A stretch of 64,000 nt of DNA. Origin: Pseudogracilibacillus sp037071985. GTDB lineage: Bacteria; Bacillota; Bacilli; Bacillales; Amphibacillaceae. The notes below the pieces were generated by a model, which did not search any database, was not told where the DNA came from, and saw only the letters and a list, made by a program, of their open reading frames with translations. This document shows positions 26,294 through 34,985 of the stretch, piece after piece. The DNA lies in assembly GCF_037071985.1 (NCBI RefSeq), contig NZ_JAXHDF010000012.1, positions 30,933-94,932 of the forward strand, given 5' to 3'. Position 1 is the first letter of the stretch; each line of letters starts with the position of its first letter. Both the position numbers and the translations under genes were made by a program.

Positions 26294-26329
26294 ACAAAAA
26301 AACTCGCCTATTAATTGACGAGTTTTTTC
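26294..26329 (-). terminator. Terminator of the ctpB-minJ operon
   Basis: AAACTCG and CGAGTTT pair around an AT-rich loop, with A- and T-runs on the two sides. It directly follows the minJ stop on the minus strand. Confidence 0.75.
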
Positions 26330-26332
26330 TAT

Positions 26333-27547
26333 TTAATTTGTTTTAGCTAATAAGGTTGCTCTTTGTTCTAGTGCCGGGCTTTCCGGGAAAATAATTCCTA
26401 ATTCATAATGATCCTCTTCATAAAATGGACTGTTAATAAAACGGATTTCTCCATTAATATCAATGACATCGAGTTTAAAAAATGCGCCACTATTCTGAAG
26501 TGCTTCATAAAACTGGTTAGAGTTTATTACATATCTTCCATTCACTTTTAATATAGTTTCTCCTACTAATATACCTAATCTATCAGCGGGGCTATCGGGT
26601 ATCATTGCTAGTACTTTGATTCCTTTATTTAATGGTGTAAATAATGCAGGATGTTTTTTGTTGCGCATGCGGTTTTGATACATAATCCATTCTTTTCCTA
26701 CGATACCTACGATGATAGCTACAAATGAAAGGTACGGGAGAAATAAACTGCCTAATGCAATAAACAATACGAGTAAACTTAATAGTAATGTTGCTTGTCC
26801 TAAACGATATGCTGCATGGTGTGGCAACTCTCCGCGGACACTGTATTGGTAACCAATAAAAAACGGAATTAAAATTAAGCTGAACGTTTGACCACCGTAT
26901 TCAAAATATGGAAAAAATGGAGCAATCCCACTAACAGCGTCTATTGGTAATAGAGTAAAAAACGGAATAAACGCCAATCTCTTCAATTCATGATTTCCAA
27001 TCCATACTCCACGCTCACTTAGTGAAAGGTATGGAAAAGTCTGTTGATGTTTTTGACTCCCTACTAATAAAGCTTCCACTAATAAAAATAATCCCATTAT
27101 AATTGCTAAACAAATAAAATAAATCGCTGACGTATTACCAAAGTTCACATATGAGCCAAACATATCTAGTTGAATAAACGGTAAGACGAGTAGCAACAAA
27201 AAGGTAATGCCAATTGTATAACTAGCTGAAAGCATAGTTGTTGAACCCAATATACTTAACAAGATCATTACAATTGTCAATACGATAATTGTTTCTACCG
27301 ATATCACAATACCAAATAATAAAGCGAGAGCTGATAAGATGATGCTAAACAAAAAAGAAATAGTAAATGTACGTCTGCCTTCAGCAAACAAACTATATAA
27401 TTTAGTGCCAAATTGAAATCTTTCTCTACGAATTCTGCGATAACCAGTTAAAATGAATAATAGAAATGTCCAATACAGTAAAGGATTGGAGAAAAATCTC
27501 CCAATTCCTTTTACTGCTTCAATTAACCATATCTCCAGCATCATCAT
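26333..27547 (-). CDS. minJ: MinJ-like division-site protein with PDZ domain
   Basis: A 404-residue protein with about eight membrane helices (residues 20-290) followed by a C-terminal PDZ domain (GIKVLAMIPDSPADRLGI, ILKVNGRYV). This is the architecture and location of MinJ (YvjD), which links DivIVA at the pole and septum to MinCD. The gene order uvrB, minJ, ctpB, ftsX, ftsE, cccB matches B. subtilis apart from csbA and small genes. Three consecutive ATGs begin the frame (27547, 27544, 27541); GAGGGG suits the second best. It follows ctpB by 23 bases. Confidence 0.85.
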   Translation of the reverse strand: MMMLEIWLIEAVKGIGRFFSNPLLYWTFLLFILTGYRRIRRERFQFGTKLYSLFAEGRRTFTISFLFSIILSALALLFGIVISVETIIVLTIVMILLSILGSTTMLSASYTIGITFLLLLVLPFIQLDMFGSYVNFGNTSAIYFICLAIIMGLFLLVEALLVGSQKHQQTFPYLSLSERGVWIGNHELKRLAFIPFFTLLPIDAVSGIAPFFPYFEYGGQTFSLILIPFFIGYQYSVRGELPHHAAYRLGQATLLLSLLVLFIALGSLFLPYLSFVAIIVGIVGKEWIMYQNRMRNKKHPALFTPLNKGIKVLAMIPDSPADRLGILVGETILKVNGRYVINSNQFYEALQNSGAFFKLDVIDINGEIRFINSPFYEEDHYELGIIFPESPALEQRATLLAKTN

Positions 27548-27570
27548 TCACCCCTCTTTTTATGTCATAT

Positions 27571-29031
27571 TTATTTATATAATTCTTCTAATGCTTTTTG
27601 CATTTGTAAATCTTTCTCACCGCTTCGAATGGCTTCAATGACTTTTGTCTCAATTGCATAAGCCGTCTTTTCATCCAATTCTCCAGTTTCTTTTAAATCA
27701 TGATCCTTTTGAAACTTCATGACAGTTTGTTTTGTCTGTTTATCAAAATATCCGTCTTTACGTTTCGTGTCATATCCGATTCCCGACAACATTACTTGCG
27801 CATTTTTAATCTCTTCGTTTGTATCATCTTGTTTGAATGTTTTTTCAATGTGAATTGGATTTGAATAAAAGAATTCTGGTTGTTCCTGCTCTATTGTTGG
27901 TTCAATGCCTACTTCATTAATCCAATTCCCTTTAGGTGAAAGCCATTTGTAAAATGTTAACTTAATTGTACTTTCTTCATTTTTATTTCCAATCGGAACA
28001 GCTTGCTGAACCGTTCCCTTCCCAAAGCTTGTTGTCCCAACAATATCGTATCCTATTTCTTTCATTGCAACCGCCAATATTTCAGAAGCGGAAGCACTAC
28101 CTTCATCAATTAATATACTGATTGGATACGGTTTTTTCTCTTTTAAATTCGTATAATATTTATCATTCTTACCTTGACCATCTTCAATTTGTAAATAAGG
28201 TATATCTTTTGGCACGAAAGACTGCAATATTTCTTCCACAGAATCTAATAAACCACCTGGGTTTCCACGTACATCAATGACAAGTCCATCTATACCATCT
28301 TCTTCTAAAGAACTTAATGAGTCGTTAAATTCTTTTGCTGTTGTTTCCGAAAAAGAGGTTAATTCGATAATCCCTGTTTTTTTGCCATCTACTTCTTTCA
28401 ATTCATGGTAGACGGTCTCAATTGGAATATCGTCACGGATAATTGTTATTTTAAACGGCTTAGAAGCACCTTTTCTTTCAACGGTTAGAACAACTTCTGA
28501 ACCCTTCTTTCCTCGGATTTTCTCAACTGCTTCGTTTAAATCTAGACCCTCCAAATCCTCATCATCGACTTCTAAAATATGGTCGTTTGGACGTAACCCT
28601 GCTTTTTCAGCTGGAGAATCTTTAATTGGTGCAACAATGGTAACTTTGCCTTCTACCATACTCACCTCTGCACCAATGCCTTGGAAAGAGGATTGTATTT
28701 GTTCATTAAATCGTTCCATCGCTTCTGCATTCATATAGGAACTATACGGATCCTCTAGAGTTTCTAACATCCCTTGGATTGCCCCTTCAAGTAATTGATC
28801 CTCTTCCACATCCCCTACATAATGCTGCTCAATTAACTCATATGCTTCCTTAATTGTTTTTAAATTTTCATCTAATTGATTATCACCACTATCTTTGACA
28901 AAAGGGATTTCTACTTGTTCAGTTGTATTCATGCTTGGCTGCAATACTTTTAATCCAGTAAAAGCCCCTAGAAATCCTACAGCAAAAGTTATTACGATAA
29001 AAATAATTAAATCACGTTTTTTAAATGTCAT
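27571..29031 (-). CDS. ctpB: Carboxy-terminal processing protease CtpB (S41 family)
   Basis: A 486-residue exported serine protease. Order of parts: an N-terminal membrane anchor (about residues 8-27), a PDZ domain (about 115-190, SFQGIGAEVS to LEVDDEDLEGL), the S41 catalytic domain with nucleophile serine in DEGSASASEIL and lysine in SFGKGTVQ, and a C-terminal peptidoglycan-binding domain (about 415-475, AQVMLSGIGYDTK). In B. subtilis CtpB cleaves SpoIVFA to activate sigma-K in sporulation. Upstream lies a 545-base gap holding a repeat element, so the promoter must be within the first 180 bases of that gap or read through it. Confidence 0.9.
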   Translation of the reverse strand: MTFKKRDLIIFIVITFAVGFLGAFTGLKVLQPSMNTTEQVEIPFVKDSGDNQLDENLKTIKEAYELIEQHYVGDVEEDQLLEGAIQGMLETLEDPYSSYMNAEAMERFNEQIQSSFQGIGAEVSMVEGKVTIVAPIKDSPAEKAGLRPNDHILEVDDEDLEGLDLNEAVEKIRGKKGSEVVLTVERKGASKPFKITIIRDDIPIETVYHELKEVDGKKTGIIELTSFSETTAKEFNDSLSSLEEDGIDGLVIDVRGNPGGLLDSVEEILQSFVPKDIPYLQIEDGQGKNDKYYTNLKEKKPYPISILIDEGSASASEILAVAMKEIGYDIVGTTSFGKGTVQQAVPIGNKNEESTIKLTFYKWLSPKGNWINEVGIEPTIEQEQPEFFYSNPIHIEKTFKQDDTNEEIKNAQVMLSGIGYDTKRKDGYFDKQTKQTVMKFQKDHDLKETGELDEKTAYAIETKVIEAIRSGEKDLQMQKALEELYK

Positions 29032-29214
29032 TCTTCCACCTCAAATGTTGTGAAAAATCATTACTTTCTATAGTTTACCATAAAGCATCGTTTTGTTCCT
29101 ATAATCTTTTACTCCGATTATAAATGATGAGATAAATACAGTGATACAATATTATACTTACCGTTTATTCCATTTAATGATGAATCGATCCCTTTCATCG
29201 TAAATAAAAGAAAG
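29032..29214. other. Upstream region of ctpB ending in a direct repeat
   Basis: This AT-rich stretch should carry the ctpB promoter; no box stands out. It ends in CGTAAATAAAAGAAAG (29199-29214), repeated exactly at 29510-29525 on the far side of the repeat element. Confidence 0.5.
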
Positions 29215-29509
29215 GACGTTGGGACATAAGCTAGAAAGAGTTATTGAAACACGAATAATTACGTTTATAATAGTCGCTACAGAAATATATTTCGCTTCCG
29301 CCAGCGCTGATAAGCCTCCTGCCCCGGCAAGGGGTATGCAGACGTTGCCCGCAAAGGGCGGTTTTAGTCTGTAATCTTTCGATATTTGTCGCCTTTCAGT
29401 GTCTTATCGAGGCTTTTCTTCTGGCAGGAGTCTCCGTATATTTCCTTCGCTAACTTGAAATATTGTTCGTGTTTCATATCTACTATTTCGTTTTGTCACA
29501 ACCTCTCTT
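29215..29509. repeat. MITE-like interspersed repeat flanked by 16-bp direct repeats
   Basis: A 295-base element without a reading frame. The left end (GTTGGGACATAAGCTAGAAA) and the inverted right end (AGGTTGTGACAAAACG) are imperfect inverted repeats; about 40 bases inwards both carry GAAACACGAAYAAT. Its outer 80-90 bases on each side are nearly identical to the repeat at 42929-43225 in opposite orientation, while the centre differs. The element is bracketed by the 16-bp direct repeat CGTAAATAAAAGAAAG, which looks like a target-site duplication or the duplicated tail of the adjacent terminator. Confidence 0.8.
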
Positions 29510-29522
29510 CGTAAATAAAAGA

Positions 29523-29553
29523 AAGACACTACACATTATGATGTGAAGTGTCT
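29523..29553 (-). terminator. Terminator of the M23 peptidase gene
   Basis: AGACACTACACAT pairs with ATGTGAAGTGTCT; on the minus strand the stem runs into a T-rich tract, which is also the copy of the 16-bp direct repeat. Confidence 0.75.
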
Positions 29554-29575
29554 CCTATCTATATTTTATTATAGT

Positions 29576-30955
29576 TTACGGTAAATATCCCATTGGGTTT
29601 GTAGGATTTTTGTATCCACCCGGATGTACTTCAAAATGCAAATGGGGTCCCGTAGAGTTTCCAGTATTTCCAACTGTTCCAATTTGTTGTCCTTGACTTA
29701 CACTTTGCCCCGGTGAAACGGAGATGCTGTTTAAATGTGCATATAATGTCGTGGTAGATCCATGAGAAATCATGATTGTATTCCCATATCCATTCATCCA
29801 ACTCGCATACGCAACAACTCCTGCTGCAGGTGCTTTAACTGGCGTTCCTGTTGGTGCAGCAATATCGATACCGTTATGCATTTTACCGACTTGTCCAGTT
29901 ATCGGGTGAATTCTTGGACCAAAACCAGATGATAATCTACCTGATGCAGGCCAAATAAATCCACTTTGACTTACTGAAGATGAATTGTCGGTAGGTGAGC
30001 TTGAATTGTTTCCACCTGTTGAACTGTTACCACTAGAACCAGAGCTACTAGATTGATTTGCTTGTTCTTTCGCTAATCTTTCTTGTCTTTCTCGTTCCTC
30101 TTGCTCTAATCTACTTTTCTCAGACTCTGCTAATTTCTTTGCTTCTTCTATAACACTAGCTTGACTAGCAATAAGTTGTTGTTCCTCATCTAGACTTAAA
30201 TTATAATCTTCGAGTTCTTCATATTCTTGTTCAAGTTTAGATTGTAACTTTTCTTTTTCAGCTTTTTGTTCACTCAATTGTGTTTTTAACGCTTCTAAAT
30301 TTGCTTTTTGCTCTTCTTGTTTTTCTTTTTTCGCTTCAACATCGGCTTTCTTCTCTTCAACTTCGGCTTGCTTCTGTTCAAGAGCTAATTGATCTGCTGC
30401 TTGTTCTTCCATAATATTTTTATCTTGATCCATGATCGAATTTACTGCAGAAGATCGAGAAATTAGATCATTAAAGTTTTGAGATCCTAAAATTACTGTT
30501 ATGTATTTTACGTTACCACCATTTTCTTGGATGGAACGAAGTCGTTCTCTTAACAACTCTTCTCGCTTACGGATTTTCTCCTCGAGCTCTTTTATTTCCG
30601 CTTTTAGCTGTTTGATTTCTTCTTCTAGCTGTTTAATTTCTTCATTAGTTGCATTAATCTCTTGCTCTTTTGTTTGGATGTCAGCCTCGGTAGTAGTTAA
30701 ATCATTCGTTATTTTATTCATCTGTTCTTCAACCGATTTTTGGCTATCTAAATTCTCACCCATTTTACTTTCAACGTTCTTTTTATCAGACTTGATATTA
30801 TTTTCTTTATCCTGTAGCTTGTTTCGTTCCTGTTCAAGCTCTTTTATTTCCTTATCTACCTCATTAATTGAGGCAGCTTCAATAACAGAATGATTGACAA
30901 CTGACGTAGCAATAACCACAGTGACCAATAAACCTACTAACCTATGCTTTTTCAT
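29576..30955 (-). CDS. Secreted coiled-coil M23 peptidase (EnvC/PcsB-like), likely FtsEX-associated
   Basis: A 459-residue exported protein. A signal peptide (MKKHRLVGLLVTVV, cleaved near ASVIEA) is followed by a long coiled coil rich in Glu, Lys and Gln (about residues 25-290), a Ser/Gly/Asn linker (about 295-335) and a C-terminal LytM/M23 domain with HNGIDIAAP and HLHFEVH, the zinc ligands. Such proteins hydrolyse peptidoglycan crosslinks or activate hydrolases when released by FtsEX: EnvC in E. coli, PcsB in pneumococcus, CwlO in B. subtilis. It lies directly downstream of ftsEX. The start at 30955 has GAGGGG eight bases upstream; the longer frame lacks support. Confidence 0.88.
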   Translation of the reverse strand: MKKHRLVGLLVTVVIATSVVNHSVIEAASINEVDKEIKELEQERNKLQDKENNIKSDKKNVESKMGENLDSQKSVEEQMNKITNDLTTTEADIQTKEQEINATNEEIKQLEEEIKQLKAEIKELEEKIRKREELLRERLRSIQENGGNVKYITVILGSQNFNDLISRSSAVNSIMDQDKNIMEEQAADQLALEQKQAEVEEKKADVEAKKEKQEEQKANLEALKTQLSEQKAEKEKLQSKLEQEYEELEDYNLSLDEEQQLIASQASVIEEAKKLAESEKSRLEQEERERQERLAKEQANQSSSSGSSGNSSTGGNNSSSPTDNSSSVSQSGFIWPASGRLSSGFGPRIHPITGQVGKMHNGIDIAAPTGTPVKAPAAGVVAYASWMNGYGNTIMISHGSTTTLYAHLNSISVSPGQSVSQGQQIGTVGNTGNSTGPHLHFEVHPGGYKNPTNPMGYLP

Positions 30956-31112
30956 TTTTGTATCCCCTCTTACTGTGCTAATTTCATATAATCCCATTCC
31001 ATTAAAGAATTAATATACAATCCAAAAACTTTTAAACTTGAACCACCCTATTTAGCGGGTATCAAGCTTTACTCAAATGATTGTTAGTAAAACATTTGAC
31101 ATGCCCGACCAT

Positions 31113-31146
31113 AAGTTGGTCACAGTAAAACATGACCAACTTTTTT
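31113..31146 (+). terminator. Orphan plus-strand terminator between ftsX and the M23 gene
   Basis: AAGTTGGTCA (31113-31122) pairs exactly with TGACCAACTT (31133-31142), followed by TTTTTT on the plus strand only. No plus-strand gene precedes it; genes on both sides run on the minus strand. On the minus strand the stem has no T-run. Confidence 0.55.
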
Positions 31147-31232
31147 CCAATTCATTGCCATACCATTCGGATAGTACGTAAAAATGTTCATTCTAGTTTA
31201 AAAATATATAATTATGAAATTGGTTTTTCCAA

Positions 31233-32126
31233 TTAAACTTTCAAGAATTTCCTTACACTCATACCACTGCCCCACATTCCAATAACTGCTCCAATTAATA
31301 AAACAACTCCTGAAATTTGCCAAACAAAAGGACTATATGGAAGTAGTTGGACAAAATGGAAGGAAGTTTGTCCACTAATATTTATTAACAAATAGTAATA
31401 ACCAGTTGCGATTATTGCAATCGGTATAATTGATCCCATAATACCGAGTAGCAGCCCTTCAATAAAGAATGGCCATCTAATAAAGCCGTTCGTTGCACCT
31501 ACTAATTTCATAACCCCGATTTCTTTACTACGAGCCATAATTGTAAGTTTAATAGTATTTGAGATTAAAAATACAGCTGTTAAAATAAGGCCAATAATTA
31601 AGGCAAGACCTATTGTTCGAGCATAATTATTAAACTTAAATAATTGAGGCACTACTTCTTGACCGTAAATCACTTTATACACATTATCTAATTTTTCTAT
31701 TTTTGCAGCGATTGCTTCGGTGTCTTGAGGATTAGCTGCTTTGATAATATACGCATGGTTTAATGGGTTATCCTGTTCAAAGAGTGCCCAGGCTTCCCCT
31801 TCTTCTCCCATACCTTCTACAAGTCCTTGCAACTCATCATCTTTCGAAGAAAATCGCATCGTATCTATTCCGGAAATACTGTCTATTTCTTCTCCAAGTG
31901 TTTTGATTTCTTCTTCATCAGTTGTTAGCTCAATTAATGCTTTTATTTCGACATCTTCTTCTACTTTATTTGCCATTTCATTGATATTAAACATTAGCGC
32001 TAGAAATGCCCCTACCAGAATCAGCGTAACCGTTACTGCACCAATAGAAGCAACTGACATCCAACCATTTCGAAATATATTCTTCGCACCCTCACGGAAA
32101 TGTCGTTTCAACGTATTAAATTTCAT
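31233..32126 (-). CDS. ftsX: Cell division ABC-like permease FtsX
   Basis: A 297-residue membrane protein with the FtsX plan: an N-terminal helix (about residues 22-45), a large extracellular domain (about 50-165) that in other species contacts the peptidoglycan hydrolase, and three C-terminal helices with the MARSKEIGVMKLVGA loop. The start is placed at 32126 (MKFNTLKRHFREG) with AGGGG nine bases upstream; it overlaps ftsE by 11 bases. With FtsE it forms the ATP-driven switch for cell-wall hydrolysis, here probably of the downstream M23 protein. Confidence 0.93.
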   Translation of the reverse strand: MKFNTLKRHFREGAKNIFRNGWMSVASIGAVTVTLILVGAFLALMFNINEMANKVEEDVEIKALIELTTDEEEIKTLGEEIDSISGIDTMRFSSKDDELQGLVEGMGEEGEAWALFEQDNPLNHAYIIKAANPQDTEAIAAKIEKLDNVYKVIYGQEVVPQLFKFNNYARTIGLALIIGLILTAVFLISNTIKLTIMARSKEIGVMKLVGATNGFIRWPFFIEGLLLGIMGSIIPIAIIATGYYYLLINISGQTSFHFVQLLPYSPFVWQISGVVLLIGAVIGMWGSGMSVRKFLKV

Positions 32127-32802
32127 ACCCATAATCCCCTTGATCTTCGTCTCTGACGATAATTCCATTTTCTATAGCGATTACACGCTTTTTAATTGTA
32201 TTAACTATTTCTTTACTATGTGTCGCCATGATAACCGTTGTTCCTCTTAAATTAATTTCTTCTAAAATCCTCATAATACTCCAAGAGGTTTCGGGATCTA
32301 AATTCCCGGTCGGTTCATCTGCAATAACGATTTTTGGTTGATTTGCGATTGCTCGTGCAATCGAGACACGTTGCTGTTCCCCACCCGATAATTCTGTAGG
32401 AAATGAACGAGCCTTATTCTTTAAACCTACTAAATCTAAAACTTCCATTACTCGATCTCGAATGTGACGTGGCGAAGCTTCAATTACTTCTAGAGCAAAT
32501 GCGACATTTTCATAAACAGTTAGCCTAGGAAGTAATTTAAAATCTTGGAAGACGACTCCAATTTCTCGTCGTAAAAAAGGTACTTCTTTATTCTTCATAT
32601 CATTTGTTTTAATGCCTTTAATAGTAATTTCGCCTTTCGTCGGTACTTCCTCACGATAAATCAGCCTAATAAATGTTGATTTACCTGCACCACTAGGTCC
32701 TACGATATAGACAAATTCCCCATGCTCAATTCTTATATCGATCCCATTAATTGCCGTAACACCATTCGAATACGTTTTATAGACATCTTTCATAATAATC
32801 AT
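32116..32802 (-). CDS. ftsE: Cell division ATP-binding protein FtsE
   Basis: A 228-residue ABC ATPase. Walker A is GPSGAGKSTF (about residues 35-44), the signature LSGGEQQRVSIARA, Walker B IVIADEPTGNLD, and the H-loop THSKEIV. It is the first gene of ftsE-ftsX, preceded by a gap of about 440 bases that separates it from cccB. In Bacillus FtsEX controls lateral wall elongation and sporulation entry rather than septation. Confidence 0.95.
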   Translation of the reverse strand: MIIMKDVYKTYSNGVTAINGIDIRIEHGEFVYIVGPSGAGKSTFIRLIYREEVPTKGEITIKGIKTNDMKNKEVPFLRREIGVVFQDFKLLPRLTVYENVAFALEVIEASPRHIRDRVMEVLDLVGLKNKARSFPTELSGGEQQRVSIARAIANQPKIVIADEPTGNLDPETSWSIMRILEEINLRGTTVIMATHSKEIVNTIKKRVIAIENGIIVRDEDQGDYGYEI

Positions 32803-33189
32803 CTATTTATTCACCTTCATCAAATAATAATAACGAGTTATGTATGTAAAACTAACATATTTCTACAAATTCACTAACAGTTATATATAGCATAACATAA
32901 AACTACAGTATTTTTACCTATAAAATTATTACAATTATATTTCAAATATATCTATTTAATATAACGTAATAACGATAACTCTTAAATTAGGTACAATGTC
33001 AGGGGAGAAACATAGGGTTATTTGTAATAATAGAGGGAAAAGTTGGCAGAAGTGTGAACGATACTAATTAAAGTGAATCAGGCCATACGGAATGTAATTT
33101 TGAAGAAATTTTATTATTTAAAAATAAGTACTCATAAACTCTACTTATTGACGTACATAAATCAATTACGAGTGTTTTAAGCAAAAATA
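32803..33189. other. Intergenic region ftsE/cccB, no gene seen
   Basis: About 390 AT-rich bases. I found only very short open frames without ribosome binding sites. The ftsE promoter should lie here; no clear boxes were found. Confidence 0.5.
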
Positions 33190-33230
33190 AAAAAGCTTGT
33201 CCTCTCGAATTGAGATTCACAAGCTTTTTT
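33190..33230 (-). terminator. cccB terminator
   Basis: AAAAAGCTTGT and ACAAGCTTTTTT pair around an 18-base loop, with T-runs on both strands. It lies 15 bases after the cccB stop. Confidence 0.8.
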
Positions 33231-33244
33231 CGATGTTGGAAGCT

Positions 33245-33607
33245 TTACTTATGCTGCGCTAACCATTCTGCCACTTGATCAGCATCTTCTCCTGATAGTA
33301 ATCCACCTGGCATAGAACCTTGACCATTTTCGATAATGTTTTTAATATCCTCTGCTGAGTGATCTGCACCAACTTTTTCCAATGATGGTCCAACTCCTCC
33401 AGAAAGGTCTTCACCGTGACAACTTGCACAGCTCTTCTTATACGATTCTTCTGCAGCAGCTGTATCTACAGTTCCACCTTCATTAGCAGGTTCTTCAGTT
33501 CCTCCATCGTTGTTTTGGGCTGGTTCATTTGCATTGTCATTTGCACCACCACAAGCGCCTAGCACTAGCAGCGTTCCAAATAGAACCGCCATTAAGCCTT
33601 TTTTCAT
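33245..33607 (-). CDS. cccB: Cytochrome c-551, lipoprotein
   Basis: A 120-residue membrane-anchored monohaem cytochrome c. The lipobox is LGAC near residue 18, followed by an Asn/Glu-rich linker (about residues 20-50), then the haem site CASCH, and the sixth ligand methionine in GSMPGG. It carries electrons between the bc complex and oxidases on the outer membrane surface. The start at 33607 follows GAGGGGG; the longer frame adds an implausible N-terminus. In B. subtilis cccB likewise neighbours ftsE. Confidence 0.93.
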   Translation of the reverse strand: MKKGLMAVLFGTLLVLGACGGANDNANEPAQNNDGGTEEPANEGGTVDTAAAEESYKKSCASCHGEDLSGGVGPSLEKVGADHSAEDIKNIIENGQGSMPGGLLSGEDADQVAEWLAQHK

Positions 33608-33722
33608 AAAAATCCCCCTCACAAAGTTAGTATCAGTAATATTATAACCCAATAGTTATCATTTAAAACAGATTCTCAAAAGAAGTCATTAATTTGTCTT
33701 ATTTAAAACATATTATTACTAT

Positions 33723-34824
33723 TTATCCAATCTGTGAGCGTAAATATGCATCAATAAAAATGTCAATATTTCCATCAACTACACTATGCACATTACCTAC
33801 ATCTACATTAGTACGGTGATCCTTTACCATGGAATATGGGTGAAAAATATAGGATCGTATCTGACTTCCCCAACCAATTTCCTTCTGTTCACCACGAATT
33901 TCAGCAAGCTCTTGTTCTTTTTTCTCGATTTCTAATTGATACAATTTTGATTTTAACATTTTCATTGCATGTTCCCTGTTCTTAATCTGGGACCTTTCAG
34001 ATTGACATGTAACAATTGTATTAGTTGGGATATGGGTAATCCTTACTGCGGAATCAGATGTATTTACATGTTGTCCTCCTGCTCCACTTGAACGATACGT
34101 ATCAATTTTTAAATCATCGCTATTAATTTCAATTTCTACGTCGCTATCTAATTCTGGAGAAACATCACATGATACAAATGAAGTGTGGCGCCTTCCAGAA
34201 GAATCAAATGGTGAAATTCTCACTAGGCGGTGAACTCCTTTTTCAGCTTTTAAATACCCATAAGCATTATGTCCTTTTATAAGCAAAGTAACACTCTTTA
34301 CACCTGCTTCATCTCCAGCAAGATAATTTAATGTTTCAACTTTAAAGTCTCTACTTTCTGCCCAACGTTGGTACATCCGTAATAAAATACTTGCCCAATC
34401 TTGTGATTCTGTACCCCCAGCACCGGGATGTAATTCCAAAATTGCATTGTTTTTATCATACGGCTCGCTTAATAACATTTCCAATTCAAATTCTTTAACT
34501 TTATGACGAAGCTCGTTTACCGTTTCCGATAAATCGGACAAAAGTTCTTCATCATTCTCTTCTTTTACGAGTTCATACATAACATTGGCGTCATCCATTT
34601 CATCGGCCATTGATTGAAAATTATCCACTTTACTTTTTAACCAATTGGATTCATCAATCACCTTTTGTGCATCATCATGATTATCCCAAAATGTAGGTTC
34701 TGCCATTTTTTCTTCGAGCTGTTTTATTTGCTCTTTCTTATGGTCCAGGTCAAAGAGACCCCCTAAATTCATTAATTCGCTGCTCAATCTTATCTAATTC
34801 TTGTTTGATTTCTATCAGTTCCAT
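33723..34824 (-). CDS. prfB: Peptide chain release factor 2, with programmed +1 frameshift
   Basis: RF2 (366 residues after frameshift) releases nascent chains at UGA and UAA. The first 24 codons start at 34824 (MELIEIKQELDK) in one frame and meet an in-frame TGA at 34752-34750; the remainder continues in the +1 frame from FDLDHKKEQ to the stop at 33723. The shift site is AGG GGG TCT CTT TGA C, the classical RF2 autoregulatory site with an internal Shine-Dalgarno. GGQ is present (GAGGQHVN), and the codon-recognition SPF motif is ISPFDSSG. A search that ignores the shift would start the gene wrongly at 34787. Confidence 0.96.
34746..34764 (-). promoter_or_regulatory. Programmed frameshift site of prfB
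   Basis: On the minus strand AGGGGG acts as an internal Shine-Dalgarno three bases before CTT TGA C. When RF2 is scarce the ribosome pauses on UGA and slips forward one base on CUU. Every element of the classical site is present. Confidence 0.95.
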
Positions 34825-34900
34825 CATTACACCCCTACTTATTTCGTAATTAATTGGAAGCAAAAAAGCAAGCGCCTCCTAATAATACGTTGTGTCTCAT

Positions 34901-34932
34901 ATCGATGACACCCCACCTAAGATGTCATCGAT
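34901..34932. repeat. Inverted repeat between secA and prfB
   Basis: ATCGATGACA (34901-34910) pairs exactly with TGTCATCGAT (34923-34932) around a 12-base loop. No T-run follows on the minus strand, so it is not an ordinary terminator. It lies in the 160-base secA-prfB gap and could shape the mRNA between these genes. Confidence 0.6.
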
Positions 34933-34985
34933 CTCGAAATTACATAAACAGTTCTCTCATAGTGATATAAAAAGTTATCAATATA

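Noticed and set aside
30501..30893. 130-codon plus-strand frame opposite the M23 coiled coil
   Set aside because: Ser/Phe-rich composition is what the complement of Glu/Lys-rich coiled-coil codons gives.
31741..32250. 169-codon plus-strand open frame antisense to ftsX and ftsE
   Set aside because: It lies opposite two well-supported genes, has Ser/Ile-rich shadow composition and no ribosome binding site.
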